Shown here: in pieces, positions 18,531 through 27,195 of the stretch
How positions within the stretch are numbered: the stretch's first letter is position 1
How the letters are laid out: the number at the start of each line of letters is the position of its first letter
NCBI GenBank assembly: GCA_031292385.1
Contig: JARLHE010000041.1
Coordinates: 1 to 64,000, forward strand
Origin: Oligoflexia bacterium
Lineage (GTDB): Bacteria > Bdellovibrionota > UBA1018
Direction of reading: 5' to 3'
DNA length: 64,000 bases
Notes under the pieces: model-generated
The model's input: only the letters and a program-made list of their open reading frames with translations
Told to the model about the DNA's origin: nothing
Databases searched by the model: none
Position numbers and translations under genes: made by a program

Positions 18531-19769
18531 TCAGGGAATGCGGTAAACCGCGATCTCTCCGTCGTCGATCGCGGTCGCGATGGCTTTGCCCGGCTCCCCT
18601 ACCGCGACTTGATAGAGATAGGACGATTCATTGGCGGGGTGTTCGATCGGAATGGCCCACGCCAGCTTACCCTCGGGTCGATATGCGGTGATATGACTCA
18701 CGAACGCGCTGCCGTCGAAAAACGACGTGACGACGCCGTTTTTTCCGGAAAGCGCGATCATCCGCTGATCATAGTGCGCGCCTTGAGGCGCGCTTCTCAG
18801 CCACGAAGGCGTCGAAACTCCGGGCACGAGTCCCAGCAAATACTGGCCTTCCTCGGCATTTCCGCAAACATAGGCGGTGCTCGCATCGGGCGCGATCGCG
18901 ACCTGGTCGGCCGGAACCCGGAGCTCAACCGCGTTCAAAATCGAGCCATTCGGTCGAACCCAAGCCATGTAGCCTGATGAGGGCGTCGGCGTATGGTAAA
19001 GTACGACCATCCCACTTCGGTCACCGGACCCCACCGACGCCGGCGCGACGTCCGCGATTTCCCCCGGCACGCTGGCGCGGGCGATCTCATGAAAATCCTT
19101 ACCGCCGTAAAGAATCGCCTTTCCGCCCACCAGACCGATGGCGACTCGCTTCTCATCCGCGGAAATTTTGAAAGCGACGATATCCGCCGAAGCGGGGCGT
19201 GAAAAAAGCTTTTTCCCGGACCAGCTGTAGGCATCGAACGCGATTCCAGGCTGCGCGTCGTCGTCGTGATAGCAGAGAATCATGCGCGGCCCGCTCAGCG
19301 CATAAGGCTCGCAAGTGCCCGACGCGGTCCAGAGTTTTTTTCCGCGCACATCGTATCCCCGGATTTCGTCATTATAATTCGAAAGCACCATGAGCGACCC
19401 ATCCGAGGCGATTGAAAGCGCGCGAGTCGGGTTCTTCATCACTTTATGCCAGCGAGTCTGACCTTGAGGGCCGAACCAAAAAAGCTGGTTCTTTTTAAAC
19501 CCGCCTACTCGATCCAAGCTGGGAACGGTGGCAACCGCTAGCTCGTTTCCCGAAGCATCGAGAGCAATGTCGGTCGGATAGCCGCTCAGCCGCTTTTTCC
19601 AAACAGGGGTCGAGCCGGAGGGCGCGAGAACCTCATCCGGCGTTTTCCAGGATTTCCCCGCCAGAGGAGAAGGAGAGGGCAGCGGCGGCGCGCCGTGTTG
19701 AACGGCAGAAGAGCAGCCCATGGTCGCCAATAACAGCGCTGATATCGAACGGTAAATCCATTGCATCAT
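18531..19769 (-). CDS. Beta-propeller-like lipoprotein
   Basis: A 412-residue predicted lipoprotein: hydrophobic signal followed by a lipobox ending MGCSS (Cys19). The mature part contains repeated blades of the WD40/PQQ type, with recurrent motifs such as DIALDASGNELAVAT, ALSIASDGSLMVLSNYNDEIRGYD and VAIAPDASTAYVCG. Probably a periplasm- or surface-exposed scaffold; no enzymatic residues recognised. It resembles BamB-like propellers superficially but has no specific BamB signature. Divergent from rimK with a shared compact promoter region. Confidence 0.7.
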   Translation of the reverse strand: MMQWIYRSISALLLATMGCSSAVQHGAPPLPSPSPLAGKSWKTPDEVLAPSGSTPVWKKRLSGYPTDIALDASGNELAVATVPSLDRVGGFKKNQLFWFGPQGQTRWHKVMKNPTRALSIASDGSLMVLSNYNDEIRGYDVRGKKLWTASGTCEPYALSGPRMILCYHDDDAQPGIAFDAYSWSGKKLFSRPASADIVAFKISADEKRVAIGLVGGKAILYGGKDFHEIARASVPGEIADVAPASVGSGDRSGMVVLYHTPTPSSGYMAWVRPNGSILNAVELRVPADQVAIAPDASTAYVCGNAEEGQYLLGLVPGVSTPSWLRSAPQGAHYDQRMIALSGKNGVVTSFFDGSAFVSHITAYRPEGKLAWAIPIEHPANESSYLYQVAVGEPGKAIATAIDDGEIAVYRIP

Positions 19770-19774
19770 TGAGT

Positions 19775-19790
19775 TGATGCTATAACATCA
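19775..19790. promoter_or_regulatory. Palindromic bidirectional extended -10 element
   Basis: The 16-base near-palindrome TGATGCTATAACATCA reads as an extended -10 (TGCTATAAC) towards rimK on the plus strand and as TGTTATAGC towards the lipoprotein on the minus strand. The predicted plus-strand start falls about 12 bases before the rimK ATG, and the minus-strand start about 3 bases before the lipoprotein ATG. No good -35 boxes are visible, which fits extended -10 promoters. The only gap between the two genes is 35 bases. Confidence 0.5.
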
Positions 19791-19804
19791 GAACCGTACA
19801 CCCA

Positions 19805-20707
19805 ATGCGAATCGCCGTCCTTTCCAGAAATAAGAATTTACACAGCGTCCGGCGGCTTCTTAAGGAATGCCGCGCCCGCCGCGTCGAATGCGACGTAATC
19901 AATCCGCTCGAATGCCAGCTGGTTGTCGACGGTAAACAAAGCCGTATTGTCGTCGCCGGGCGGATCCTCCCCCATTACGACGCGATCTTGCCGAGAATCG
20001 GCGCATCGATCACCGAATACGGGCTCGCCGTCGTCCAGCAATTTGAAACCATGGGGGTCTTCACCGTCAACAGCTGCGAAGCGATCGCGCAGTCGCGGGA
20101 CAAGATGTCATGCTTGCAGATCCTTGCCGGCGCGGGCCTGCGGGTCCCGAAAACCGTGCTGACGAGAAGCCGCAGATCGCTCGAAAACGCGGTCAACGCG
20201 GTCAACGGCCTGCCGACGATCCTGAAAGTCCTTCAAGGCACCCAAGGAGTGGGCGTAATGCTGATTCACACCCCGATCTCGCTGGGTTCGGTTTTCGATA
20301 CGCTTCAGGGGCTGGGCCAGGACGTCATGATCCAGCAGTTCATCGCGGAAGCGGCCGGACGCGACTACCGGGCATTCGTCGTCGGCGACCGGGTGGTCGC
20401 AGCGATGATGCGAACCGCGCCCGAGGGCGAGTTCCGCTCGAATATCCATCGCGGGGGCCAGGGTCAATTGGTGCGGCTCAAACCGGAAATCGAGCGCGCC
20501 GCCGTGAGGGCCGCGAAGAAGCTCGGGCTCCTGGTCGCGGGAGTGGACCTCATGGAAAGCGACACGGGCCCGCTCGTCATCGAGGTGAACAGTTCACCCG
20601 GGTTCGAGGGGATCGAGCGCGCCACCGGGCTGAACATCGCCGGCATGATCATTCAGTTCATCAAAAAAGAAGCGAATCGACGGAAACGGAGCCGTCGCCG
20701 CATATGA
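19805..20707 (+). CDS. rimK: RimK-type ATP-grasp glutamate ligase
   Basis: A 300-residue ATP-grasp ligase of the RimK family, which adds glutamate residues to the C-terminus of ribosomal protein S6 in E. coli. Visible motifs are the MRIAVLSRNKNLHSVRRL start, SRDKMSCLQILAGAGL, LKVLQGTQGVGVML (ATP-binding loop), and the metal-binding EVNSSPGFEGIE near residue 262. The Arg/Lys-rich tail is similar to other RimK proteins. No ribosome-binding site is obvious; the 5' leader is predicted to be only about 12 bases. The gene is followed by a strong terminator. Confidence 0.92.
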   Translation: MRIAVLSRNKNLHSVRRLLKECRARRVECDVINPLECQLVVDGKQSRIVVAGRILPHYDAILPRIGASITEYGLAVVQQFETMGVFTVNSCEAIAQSRDKMSCLQILAGAGLRVPKTVLTRSRRSLENAVNAVNGLPTILKVLQGTQGVGVMLIHTPISLGSVFDTLQGLGQDVMIQQFIAEAAGRDYRAFVVGDRVVAAMMRTAPEGEFRSNIHRGGQGQLVRLKPEIERAAVRAAKKLGLLVAGVDLMESDTGPLVIEVNSSPGFEGIERATGLNIAGMIIQFIKKEANRRKRSRRRI

Positions 20708-20720
20708 ATCGGCCTTGTCG

Positions 20721-21113
20721 TCAGCCGTTTGACGCCCCGATTTTCTGCTTGGAGCGAGCTTGACGCTCCGTTTTTTCCGCCGCCTTTTGCAGCTTGGAAT
20801 AACGGTTCCGCGTGGCGCCGCGAACCTTGCGGGACTCTTTTACCGGCTGATTTTCGCGATAATCCTGGATCGAAAGGCATCCGTATATCTTTTTGACGAG
20901 CATCGATTTCACCTGAAGCGACAATTCTTCGGCGATCGCGTGCTCCAGCGGCGTGGGAATCGAGATTCCCAATTTCCTGAGGTAATTCAGATAATCCTTA
21001 ACGACGTCTCCAACAAAAGTCTTGCGATCGATCTCGGAATCCTGAAAGTTATAAAGGTGCTGTTCAAAAATAGTGAAGAGGGGATCAAGCTGGTCCTTTG
21101 TTCTAATCATCAC
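20721..21113 (-). CDS. Conserved-looking hypothetical protein
   Basis: A 130-residue soluble, charged protein that I do not recognise. It is mainly helical, with a highly basic C-terminal third (SRKVRGATRNRYSKLQKAAEKTERQARSK in part), suggesting nucleic-acid or ribosome contact. A GGGAAAGGTG ribosome-binding site directly precedes the ATG, supporting translation. Its start lies 29 bases from the divergent nrnA-like gene. Its last codons contain the terminator of the convergent rimK gene. Confidence 0.65.
   Translation of the reverse strand: MMIRTKDQLDPLFTIFEQHLYNFQDSEIDRKTFVGDVVKDYLNYLRKLGISIPTPLEHAIAEELSLQVKSMLVKKIYGCLSIQDYRENQPVKESRKVRGATRNRYSKLQKAAEKTERQARSKQKIGASNG
20751..20776 (+). terminator. 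Rho-independent terminator of rimK
   Basis: Stem GGAGCG (20751-20756) pairs with CGCTCC (20764-20769) around a 7-base loop and is followed by GTTTTTT. It acts on the plus strand after rimK and lies inside the 3' coding end of the convergent hypothetical gene. Confidence 0.8.
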
Positions 21114-21142
21114 CTTTCCCTTCGGAACCCTCGAGGCGTAGC

Positions 21143-22213
21143 TTGAGCGCGAAAAGCAAACCGGCCTCCAAGGCCACCGATACGGTCGCCAAAGCCAAAG
21201 ACTTTCAGAAGTTCCGTGAGCACCTCGAGCAAGCCAAGCGCGTTCTGATCTCGACCCATATGCTTCCTGACGGTGACGGACTGGGAGCGGAGACCGCGCT
21301 TTTCCATTATTTGAAGCGCTCGCGCAAAGCCTGCCGGATTTACAACCCGGATAATTTACCCAAGCGATATCGGTTTCTTGACCCCAAGGGGCAGATTATT
21401 TTGGGGCCGGGCGAAGTCGAGCTCTGGGACACCTGCGACCTCTGGGTCATTCTCGACACCAACGATCCGCGCCGCCTCGGCAAGCTGTGGAACGAGCTTT
21501 CACTCCGCGCCAAGAAAATCGTTTTCCTGGATCACCATGCGGACATGACGGGCGTGCCCGAAGTGGTCTACCCGCCCCACGCGCTGCTGGTATCGGACGA
21601 TCAATCGAGCAGCATCGGCGAGCTGCTGTTCCGGCTTTTCGGCGAACTGAATCTCGCGAAAATCAACAAAGACGTTGCGTTGGGACTCTATGTCTCGGTG
21701 ATGACCGACACGAACAGCTTCCGTTACGGGCGCACCACGCCGACGGCTCATCGGATCGCCGCCGAGACGATCGAGCACGGCGTGAATCCCGAAGAGGTGT
21801 ATCAAGCCATTTATTCGTCCAAGGAGCTTTCGCACTTAAAACTTCTGGGCAACATGCTTCAAAACACCAAGAGCAGCTGCAGCGGAAAGATCGCCTGGCT
21901 GGAGATGAATCTAGAGCTTCGGAAGCAGCACAAAGCGTCCGCCGACGACACGCAGTCGTTCCTAAACCAGCTCCTGCTCCTCAAGGACGCGGAAGTGGTT
22001 TGCCTGTTCCGCGAGGAGGACGACGGACAAGTTCGCGTCTCAATGAAGTCGAAAGGCCGGATCGTCATCAATCGCATCGCCATGGAGCTCGGGGGCGGCG
22101 GTCACGCCTTCGCCGCGGGTCTCGCGATTTCCTCAACGCTCGACAAAACCGTCGAAACAGTTACCAAGAGACTCGAGCAAGCCATTCAGTCCTTTGAAAA
22201 ATTCGGCAAATGA
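21143..22213 (+). CDS. nrnA: DHH-family phosphoesterase (NrnA/nanoRNase type)
   Basis: A 356-residue DHH/DHHA1 phosphoesterase, probably a nanoRNase and/or 3'-phosphoadenosine-5'-phosphate phosphatase. Motif I HMLPDGDGLGAE (39-50), the VILDTNDP motif near 97, the FLDHHAD motif near 130 and the DHHA1 GGGGH motif near 318 (LGGGGHAFAAG) are all present. The start is a TTG at 21143 with GAGG six bases upstream; no ATG lies before motif I. Nearly all NrnA proteins carry an N-terminal tail shorter than the 30 residues here. A terminator follows. Confidence 0.88.
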   Translation: MSAKSKPASKATDTVAKAKDFQKFREHLEQAKRVLISTHMLPDGDGLGAETALFHYLKRSRKACRIYNPDNLPKRYRFLDPKGQIILGPGEVELWDTCDLWVILDTNDPRRLGKLWNELSLRAKKIVFLDHHADMTGVPEVVYPPHALLVSDDQSSSIGELLFRLFGELNLAKINKDVALGLYVSVMTDTNSFRYGRTTPTAHRIAAETIEHGVNPEEVYQAIYSSKELSHLKLLGNMLQNTKSSCSGKIAWLEMNLELRKQHKASADDTQSFLNQLLLLKDAEVVCLFREEDDGQVRVSMKSKGRIVINRIAMELGGGGHAFAAGLAISSTLDKTVETVTKRLEQAIQSFEKFGK

Positions 22214-22220
22214 CAAGCTG

Positions 22221-22246
22221 CAAGATCGCGAAGATCTTGATTTTTC
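22221..22246 (+). terminator. Rho-independent terminator after nrnA
   Basis: A 7-bp stem CAAGATC / GATCTTG (22221-22239) with a GCGAA loop is followed by ATTTTT. It separates the nrnA gene from the ABC-transporter operon that begins at 22273. Confidence 0.8.
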
Positions 22247-22266
22247 AGCCAATCGCACCTTAAATT
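22237..22266 (+). promoter_or_regulatory. Candidate promoter giving a leaderless ABC-operon mRNA
   Basis: TTGATT (22237-22242) and TAAATT (22261-22266) are 18 bases apart, immediately after the terminator. The -10-like box ends 6 bases before the ATG at 22273, and no Shine-Dalgarno sequence lies upstream of that ATG. If correct, transcription starts at or next to the A of the start codon. Confidence 0.4.
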
Positions 22267-22272
22267 ACCCCT

Positions 22273-23205
22273 ATGATTCAAGTATCCCATCTTACAAAAA
22301 GTTACGGGCATCGGACCGCGGTCAATGATCTCAGCTTTGAAGTTCAGAAGGGAGAGGTCGTCGGATTTCTCGGACCGAATGGCGCAGGCAAATCCACCAC
22401 GATGAAAATCCTGACCGGCTTCATGCCGGCGACCAGCGGCAGCGCGAAAGTTGCCGGCTTCGAGGTGTTCGAAAACCCCATTGAGGTCAAAAGGAACATC
22501 GGTTTCCTGCCGGAGACCCCTCCTGTCTATCCGGATATGGCGGTGGACGAGTACCTCGGCTTCGCGGCCGGGCTTCACGGCGTGCCGAAGCGCTCGATCA
22601 AGGCGGCGGTTGATGGCGCTCTTGAAAAGACATCCCTCGGAGACGTGCGCAGCCGCCTGATCGGAAACCTTTCGAAAGGCTATCGCCAGCGCGTGGGCCT
22701 CGCTCAAGCGCTCGTGCACAATCCACAAGTCTTGATTCTCGATGAGCCCACCGTGGGACTCGACCCGAAACAGATCATCGAGATCCGCGAGCTGATCAAA
22801 GGCCTTGCCGGCGATCACACCGTGATTTTGAGCTCCCATATCTTGCCGGAAGTCACCGCGACTTGCCAACGCATCATCGTGATCAATAAAGGCCAGATCG
22901 TGGCCGAGGACACGATCGAGCGGCTCACGACCCGCATCAACAAGGGCCTGATCTACTCGATGACGGTGAAAAACCCTTCGGCAAGCGGGATCGACGCGGT
23001 CCGGAAAGTGCCCGGCGTGAAATCGGTCAGCGCCGTCGGGCCGAAACTCGTCGTCGAGATCAACCCGATTTCGGGCGAAACGCGCGACCTGATCGTCGCC
23101 GCGGCCGTGCACGAAAGCATGGGCGTCCTGGAATTCAGCGCCGAACGCGTAAGTCTCGAAGAAATCTTCCTCCAGTTGACCACCGTCGAGGACCATCAAG
23201 TATGA
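22273..23205 (+). CDS. Gld/Nos-type ABC transporter ATP-binding protein
   Basis: A 310-residue ABC-2 transporter ATPase resembling GldA. Walker A GPNGAGKST lies near residues 36-44, signature LSKGYRQRVGLAQAL near 135, Walker B VLILDEPTVGLDP and H-loop LSSHILPEV follow. The C-terminal 80 residues (after about 225) form the small regulatory domain found in this subfamily. With the next two genes it forms a complete GldA-F-G-like set. In Bacteroidetes GldAFG supports gliding, but homologues occur in many non-gliding bacteria, so the substrate is unknown. Overlaps the permease gene by 4 bases. Confidence 0.88.
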   Translation: MIQVSHLTKSYGHRTAVNDLSFEVQKGEVVGFLGPNGAGKSTTMKILTGFMPATSGSAKVAGFEVFENPIEVKRNIGFLPETPPVYPDMAVDEYLGFAAGLHGVPKRSIKAAVDGALEKTSLGDVRSRLIGNLSKGYRQRVGLAQALVHNPQVLILDEPTVGLDPKQIIEIRELIKGLAGDHTVILSSHILPEVTATCQRIIVINKGQIVAEDTIERLTTRINKGLIYSMTVKNPSASGIDAVRKVPGVKSVSAVGPKLVVEINPISGETRDLIVAAAVHESMGVLEFSAERVSLEEIFLQLTTVEDHQV

Positions 23206-23972
23206 ACATCGGAAATGTTTGGACCATCGCCCGCCGCGATTACCGCAGTTACTTCAACTCGCCGATCGCCTACATCGTGATCGCCGGGTTTCTTACGATC
23301 ATGGGTTGGATGTTTTTCTTCAACCTCTCGCACTTCAACGCGCAAGCCATGCAGTACCAGGTCTTCAGCCAGGGAAAGAGCCCGAGCATCACGGATGGCA
23401 TCATCCGCCCGCTTTACGGCAACATGAATGTCATCTTTCTCTTCCTGATCCCGTTCATCACCATGCGCTTGATCGCTGAAGAGCGGAAATTGCACACGAT
23501 CGAGCTTTTGATGACCGCGCCGGTCACGCTCACGGAGATCATTTTAGGAAAGTTTTTTTCCGCCTACCTGCTCGTGATCGTGATGCTCGCGCTGACGCTC
23601 GTCTATCCGATCATCTTGTTTCTCACGGGCAACCCGGAGCTGGGGCCGATCGCGGCTTCCTATCTGGGCGTTCTGTTGCTCGCGGGCTGCTATCTCTCGC
23701 TCGGCTTGTTCTTCTCGTCGTTGACCGAGAACCAGATCGTCGCCGGCGCCCTGACGTTCGCTTCCGGCCTTTTCTTTTGGCTCGTCAGCTGGGCCTCGCA
23801 ATCGGCGGGACCGGTTTGGGGAGATGTTCTCACCCACCTCTCGTTGATCAGCCACTATCAGAACTTCGGACAGGGCCTGATCAACACGGGTGATATCGTT
23901 TACTATCTTTCGTTCATTGGATTCGGACTCTTTCTAACTCACCGGGTCCTTGACTCCTTCCGATGGAGATAA
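23202..23972 (+). CDS. ABC-2 type permease (GldF-like)
   Basis: A 256-residue inner-membrane permease with six predicted helices. The start contains the TIARRDYRSYFNSPIAYIVIAGF pattern in part, typical of ABC-2 permeases. The segment RLIAEERKLHTIELLMTAPVT around 90-110 is a family landmark (coupling region ahead of helix 3). It is partnered with the upstream ATPase (ATGA overlap) and the downstream GldG-like subunit (6-base gap). Confidence 0.87.
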   Translation: MNIGNVWTIARRDYRSYFNSPIAYIVIAGFLTIMGWMFFFNLSHFNAQAMQYQVFSQGKSPSITDGIIRPLYGNMNVIFLFLIPFITMRLIAEERKLHTIELLMTAPVTLTEIILGKFFSAYLLVIVMLALTLVYPIILFLTGNPELGPIAASYLGVLLLAGCYLSLGLFFSSLTENQIVAGALTFASGLFFWLVSWASQSAGPVWGDVLTHLSLISHYQNFGQGLINTGDIVYYLSFIGFGLFLTHRVLDSFRWR

Positions 23973-23978
23973 AGCATC

Positions 23979-25529
23979 ATGAATCAAAAAAAAGCAGATA
24001 ACACCGCCCTCATCCTGGGCATCGTCACCGGAGCGCTTTTTCTCGCCCTCATCATCGCAAGGAGCGCGTTCGCCGAGCAGCTTTGGCTCTCGGCCGTGAT
24101 CGGGGTTCTTTTGGTCGCCGCGCTCGGCACGCTGATCAAGCAGAATCAGAAGGCGCTTCGCAGCCGCTCCGCCGCCTACGGGCTCAACTCGGCGATCACC
24201 ATCGGTCTGGTACTCGCGATCCTCGGGCTTTTGAACTTCCTCGCGGTTCGCTACCCGGGAAAACTGGACCTAACCAAGAACAGGGTCAACACGCTCAACG
24301 ATCAGACCGTCAAGGTCCTCAAGAACCTCGCGCAGCCGGTCCATGCGGTGCTTTTCACGAAGGCCGCCCAAAAAGAGCAGGTTCGCCCGCTGCTCGACAA
24401 TTACAAGAGCATCAACCCGAAATTTGAAGTCGAATACGTCGACATCGACAAGGAAATCACCCGCGCCAAAACCGCGGGCATCCGCAAGATCAACACCCTT
24501 CAGCTCACCCTGGGCACGAAGGAAAACAAAATCGACGACGTGACCGAGGAGAAGGTCACGAACGCGCTGATCAAAATGCTGAAAACGCATTCGGAGCGGC
24601 TCTGCGCGATCACCGGCCATGGCGAGCGCGGCTTCGCCGGCACCGATCAGGAAGGCTACGGCGCGACGAAGAAGGCTCTCGAGGATCAGTCTTTCGAAGT
24701 GAAGGACCTCAACCTTCTCCAGGACACCGAGATGAAAGACGGCAAGATTCCGGCGACCTGCGATGCGATCGCCGTGATCGGCCCGAAGACCGCCTTCCTG
24801 GGCGCGGAAGCGAAGATGATCCGCGACTACATGAACAACGGCGGACGCGGCGTTTTCGCCCTCGACGTGAATCTCAAGGGCGGCACGGAACTCGCCCCCG
24901 AAATGGTTTCGCTGCTCGAGGGCTGGAACATCCATTTCGAAAACGGCTTGATCGTCGATCCGATCTCGCAACGCCTGAACCTGGACGCCTCGGTCGCTCT
25001 GGTCATCGATTTTTCGAAGACGAGCCCGATCACCCGGGATTCGCACGAACAGTCGCTGTTCCCGTTCAGCCGACCGATGACGACCCTCACCACCATCCCG
25101 GGAGTGACGGCGAGCTATCTCGCGCGCACCACGCCGACCGCGTTTTTAGTCACCGATTTTAAACAGCTGCAAAGCGGCGCCGTGAAGCCGACCGAGGCGA
25201 AGCAGATGATCGTGGCCGCGACGGCGGAAGGCAAGATTCCGAGCTCCACGGCCTCGCGGCCCACGCGCGTCGTGGCCTTCGGCAGCTCCGCGTTCGCGGC
25301 CAATTACTTCACCCGCTTCGGAGGCAATCTCGACCTCATGGTCAATTCGATCGCCTGGCTCATGGAAAACGAGAGCCTGATTTCGATCCACGCGAAGGAA
25401 GAAGCCCCCGGAAAGATCAATTTGTCCCAGAAGGCGGGCATCCTGATTTTCTGGCTGACCGTCATCCTGATTCCGCTCGGCATCGCGACCGGCGGGGTCG
25501 TCGTCTGGGCGGTACGTCGCAGACTTTAG
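23979..25529 (+). CDS. GldG-like ABC transporter auxiliary protein
   Basis: A 516-residue protein of the ABC-transporter auxiliary (GldG) family. Hydrophobic helices are visible near residues 12-30, 32-48 and 65-85. A long periplasmic domain starts with the YPGKLDLTKNRVNTLNDQTVKVL pattern and includes the GERGFAGTDQEGYGA segment. One C-terminal helix lies around 485-512. It is presumed to work with the upstream ATPase and permease at the inner membrane. No catalytic residues are recognised. Confidence 0.85.
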   Translation: MNQKKADNTALILGIVTGALFLALIIARSAFAEQLWLSAVIGVLLVAALGTLIKQNQKALRSRSAAYGLNSAITIGLVLAILGLLNFLAVRYPGKLDLTKNRVNTLNDQTVKVLKNLAQPVHAVLFTKAAQKEQVRPLLDNYKSINPKFEVEYVDIDKEITRAKTAGIRKINTLQLTLGTKENKIDDVTEEKVTNALIKMLKTHSERLCAITGHGERGFAGTDQEGYGATKKALEDQSFEVKDLNLLQDTEMKDGKIPATCDAIAVIGPKTAFLGAEAKMIRDYMNNGGRGVFALDVNLKGGTELAPEMVSLLEGWNIHFENGLIVDPISQRLNLDASVALVIDFSKTSPITRDSHEQSLFPFSRPMTTLTTIPGVTASYLARTTPTAFLVTDFKQLQSGAVKPTEAKQMIVAATAEGKIPSSTASRPTRVVAFGSSAFAANYFTRFGGNLDLMVNSIAWLMENESLISIHAKEEAPGKINLSQKAGILIFWLTVILIPLGIATGGVVVWAVRRRL

Positions 25530-25542
25530 GAGTTGAAACCGT

Positions 25543-27195
25543 ATGTCCGCATCGAGTTCATCGAATCGTGGTCCTAACTGGGTACGCCCGTTCGTTCTGT
25601 CGATTGTTCTGGTTGGCTTAGGCTCGGTCGCGTGGTGGCTGCAGGCCAAGCACGAGCCCGAAGTCGAAACTCAGGCCGAGAACGCGAAAAAGCCCTTCCT
25701 TCTGCCGAAGGACGTTTCGATCACTCGAATCCAGGTGGAAAACGGCTCCCAGACTTTCGCGTGGAAATGTCTCGGGGACAACGGCCAGGCCTGCAAGCCC
25801 GGCAATAACTCGAAGTGGGAACTGGAGAAACCCCTCAGGGCCCGCGCCGACGACGGGAACGTGAACGCCTTCGTATCGGCGATCGATCGCCTGCAAGCGA
25901 CCGATCTGCTCGACCTGAAAGACGAGACGCCCGAAAAGCGCGCCGCGATCCTGAAAGAATATGGCTTGGGGCCGGAAATGCTGAAAGGCCCGGGGGTTAA
26001 GAGAGTCGAGCTTCAGACTGCCGCCGGCGGCACCTGGATCGCGTATTTCGGCAATACGCATCCGATCAGCAACGGGTTTTTCACCGTGATCGAACACGAT
26101 CCCGCGGGCAAGCCAGCGAGCAACAAACCGGCTCCGGACGAAAACAAAGTCCTAGTCACGCCCAGCTTCTTCAACGCGAATTTCGAGCACAATCTCACCT
26201 ACTGGCGGGATAAGAAGATTCTTTCCATAAGCGCCTCGCAAATCGCCTCGTTCAGACTGGAAGGCCATCTAGGCGCAAGCACGGCGGGCAATCTCCATAC
26301 CTTGAGTAAGGCCGCCCCGAGCGCTAACACCTGGATCGATGCTGAAAAGAGCGGAACCGGAACGCCAAGCTGGACGCTTCGTTCACCAGAAGGTGAATTC
26401 GCCGGCGACATCGAAAGCATCGACAGCCTGCTGACCGGAGCGACGTTTCTGGTCGCCAAAGACATCGTGACCGAGAACAAGAACGGCGATGACGCGAAGA
26501 AGATCCTGAAGGGGACCCATCCTCTGCTCAAGCTGACACTCAATAAAGCGAAAAGCGCGCCGATCGTCGTGAGCCTTTTCGAGGAAACCGGCAACGCTTC
26601 GAAAAAATCGAAAACCGCCTCCGCCACCGAGTCGACGCGGCTTTACGCGACCGTTTCGGATTTGGACCCGCTCTATGAGCTCCAGAACGGCGCGCGCAAC
26701 CAGCTTGGAAAATCCATCAAGGATTTGAGGCTCGACAAGCTCATCACCTCCGAAGACCGGTTCGGAGCCAAGAAAATCGAGTTTTCCGGCAAGTACCTCG
26801 GCGGAGCCGCTCCACTCACGCTCACCCTCACCAACCGGGACGGCAAATGGGCCGCAAGCGACAGCAGCACGGTGAATAGCGCCAACGTCCAAACGACGCT
26901 CGACAAGATCTCCGGGAAGAAGATCATCGATTTCGTTCCGCCTTCGGCGACGCCGAGCGGAGAGGCCGACGGACTGAAGATGACGCTTTGGACGGATACC
27001 GCCAAAGACGCCGCTCCAAAAAGGCAGCTCGTTTTCTGGCTGCACGACGGAAAGCTCTACGCGCGCGACTTGCTTTCGAAAAGAAAAGACGCGTTTTTGG
27101 TGGACCCGAGCGTTCAAGACGCGCTCCCGAAAAGCCCGGATTTCTTCAAAGCCACTCCCAAACCCGGCGCCTCGGCGCAAGCGAAGTCCGTATGA
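25543..27195 (+). CDS. DUF4340-type membrane-anchored protein
   Basis: A 550-residue protein with a single N-terminal membrane helix (about residues 14-32) and a large periplasmic part. It follows the usual arrangement in which a DUF4340 protein accompanies GldA/F/G-like genes. The repeated beta-rich stretches (e.g. WELEKPLRARADDGNV near 85 and a second similar lobe after about 380) fit this family. AGGAG precedes the ATG. Function is not known; a substrate-handling or structural partner of the transporter is inferred. Confidence 0.75.
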   Translation: MSASSSSNRGPNWVRPFVLSIVLVGLGSVAWWLQAKHEPEVETQAENAKKPFLLPKDVSITRIQVENGSQTFAWKCLGDNGQACKPGNNSKWELEKPLRARADDGNVNAFVSAIDRLQATDLLDLKDETPEKRAAILKEYGLGPEMLKGPGVKRVELQTAAGGTWIAYFGNTHPISNGFFTVIEHDPAGKPASNKPAPDENKVLVTPSFFNANFEHNLTYWRDKKILSISASQIASFRLEGHLGASTAGNLHTLSKAAPSANTWIDAEKSGTGTPSWTLRSPEGEFAGDIESIDSLLTGATFLVAKDIVTENKNGDDAKKILKGTHPLLKLTLNKAKSAPIVVSLFEETGNASKKSKTASATESTRLYATVSDLDPLYELQNGARNQLGKSIKDLRLDKLITSEDRFGAKKIEFSGKYLGGAAPLTLTLTNRDGKWAASDSSTVNSANVQTTLDKISGKKIIDFVPPSATPSGEADGLKMTLWTDTAKDAAPKRQLVFWLHDGKLYARDLLSKRKDAFLVDPSVQDALPKSPDFFKATPKPGASAQAKSV

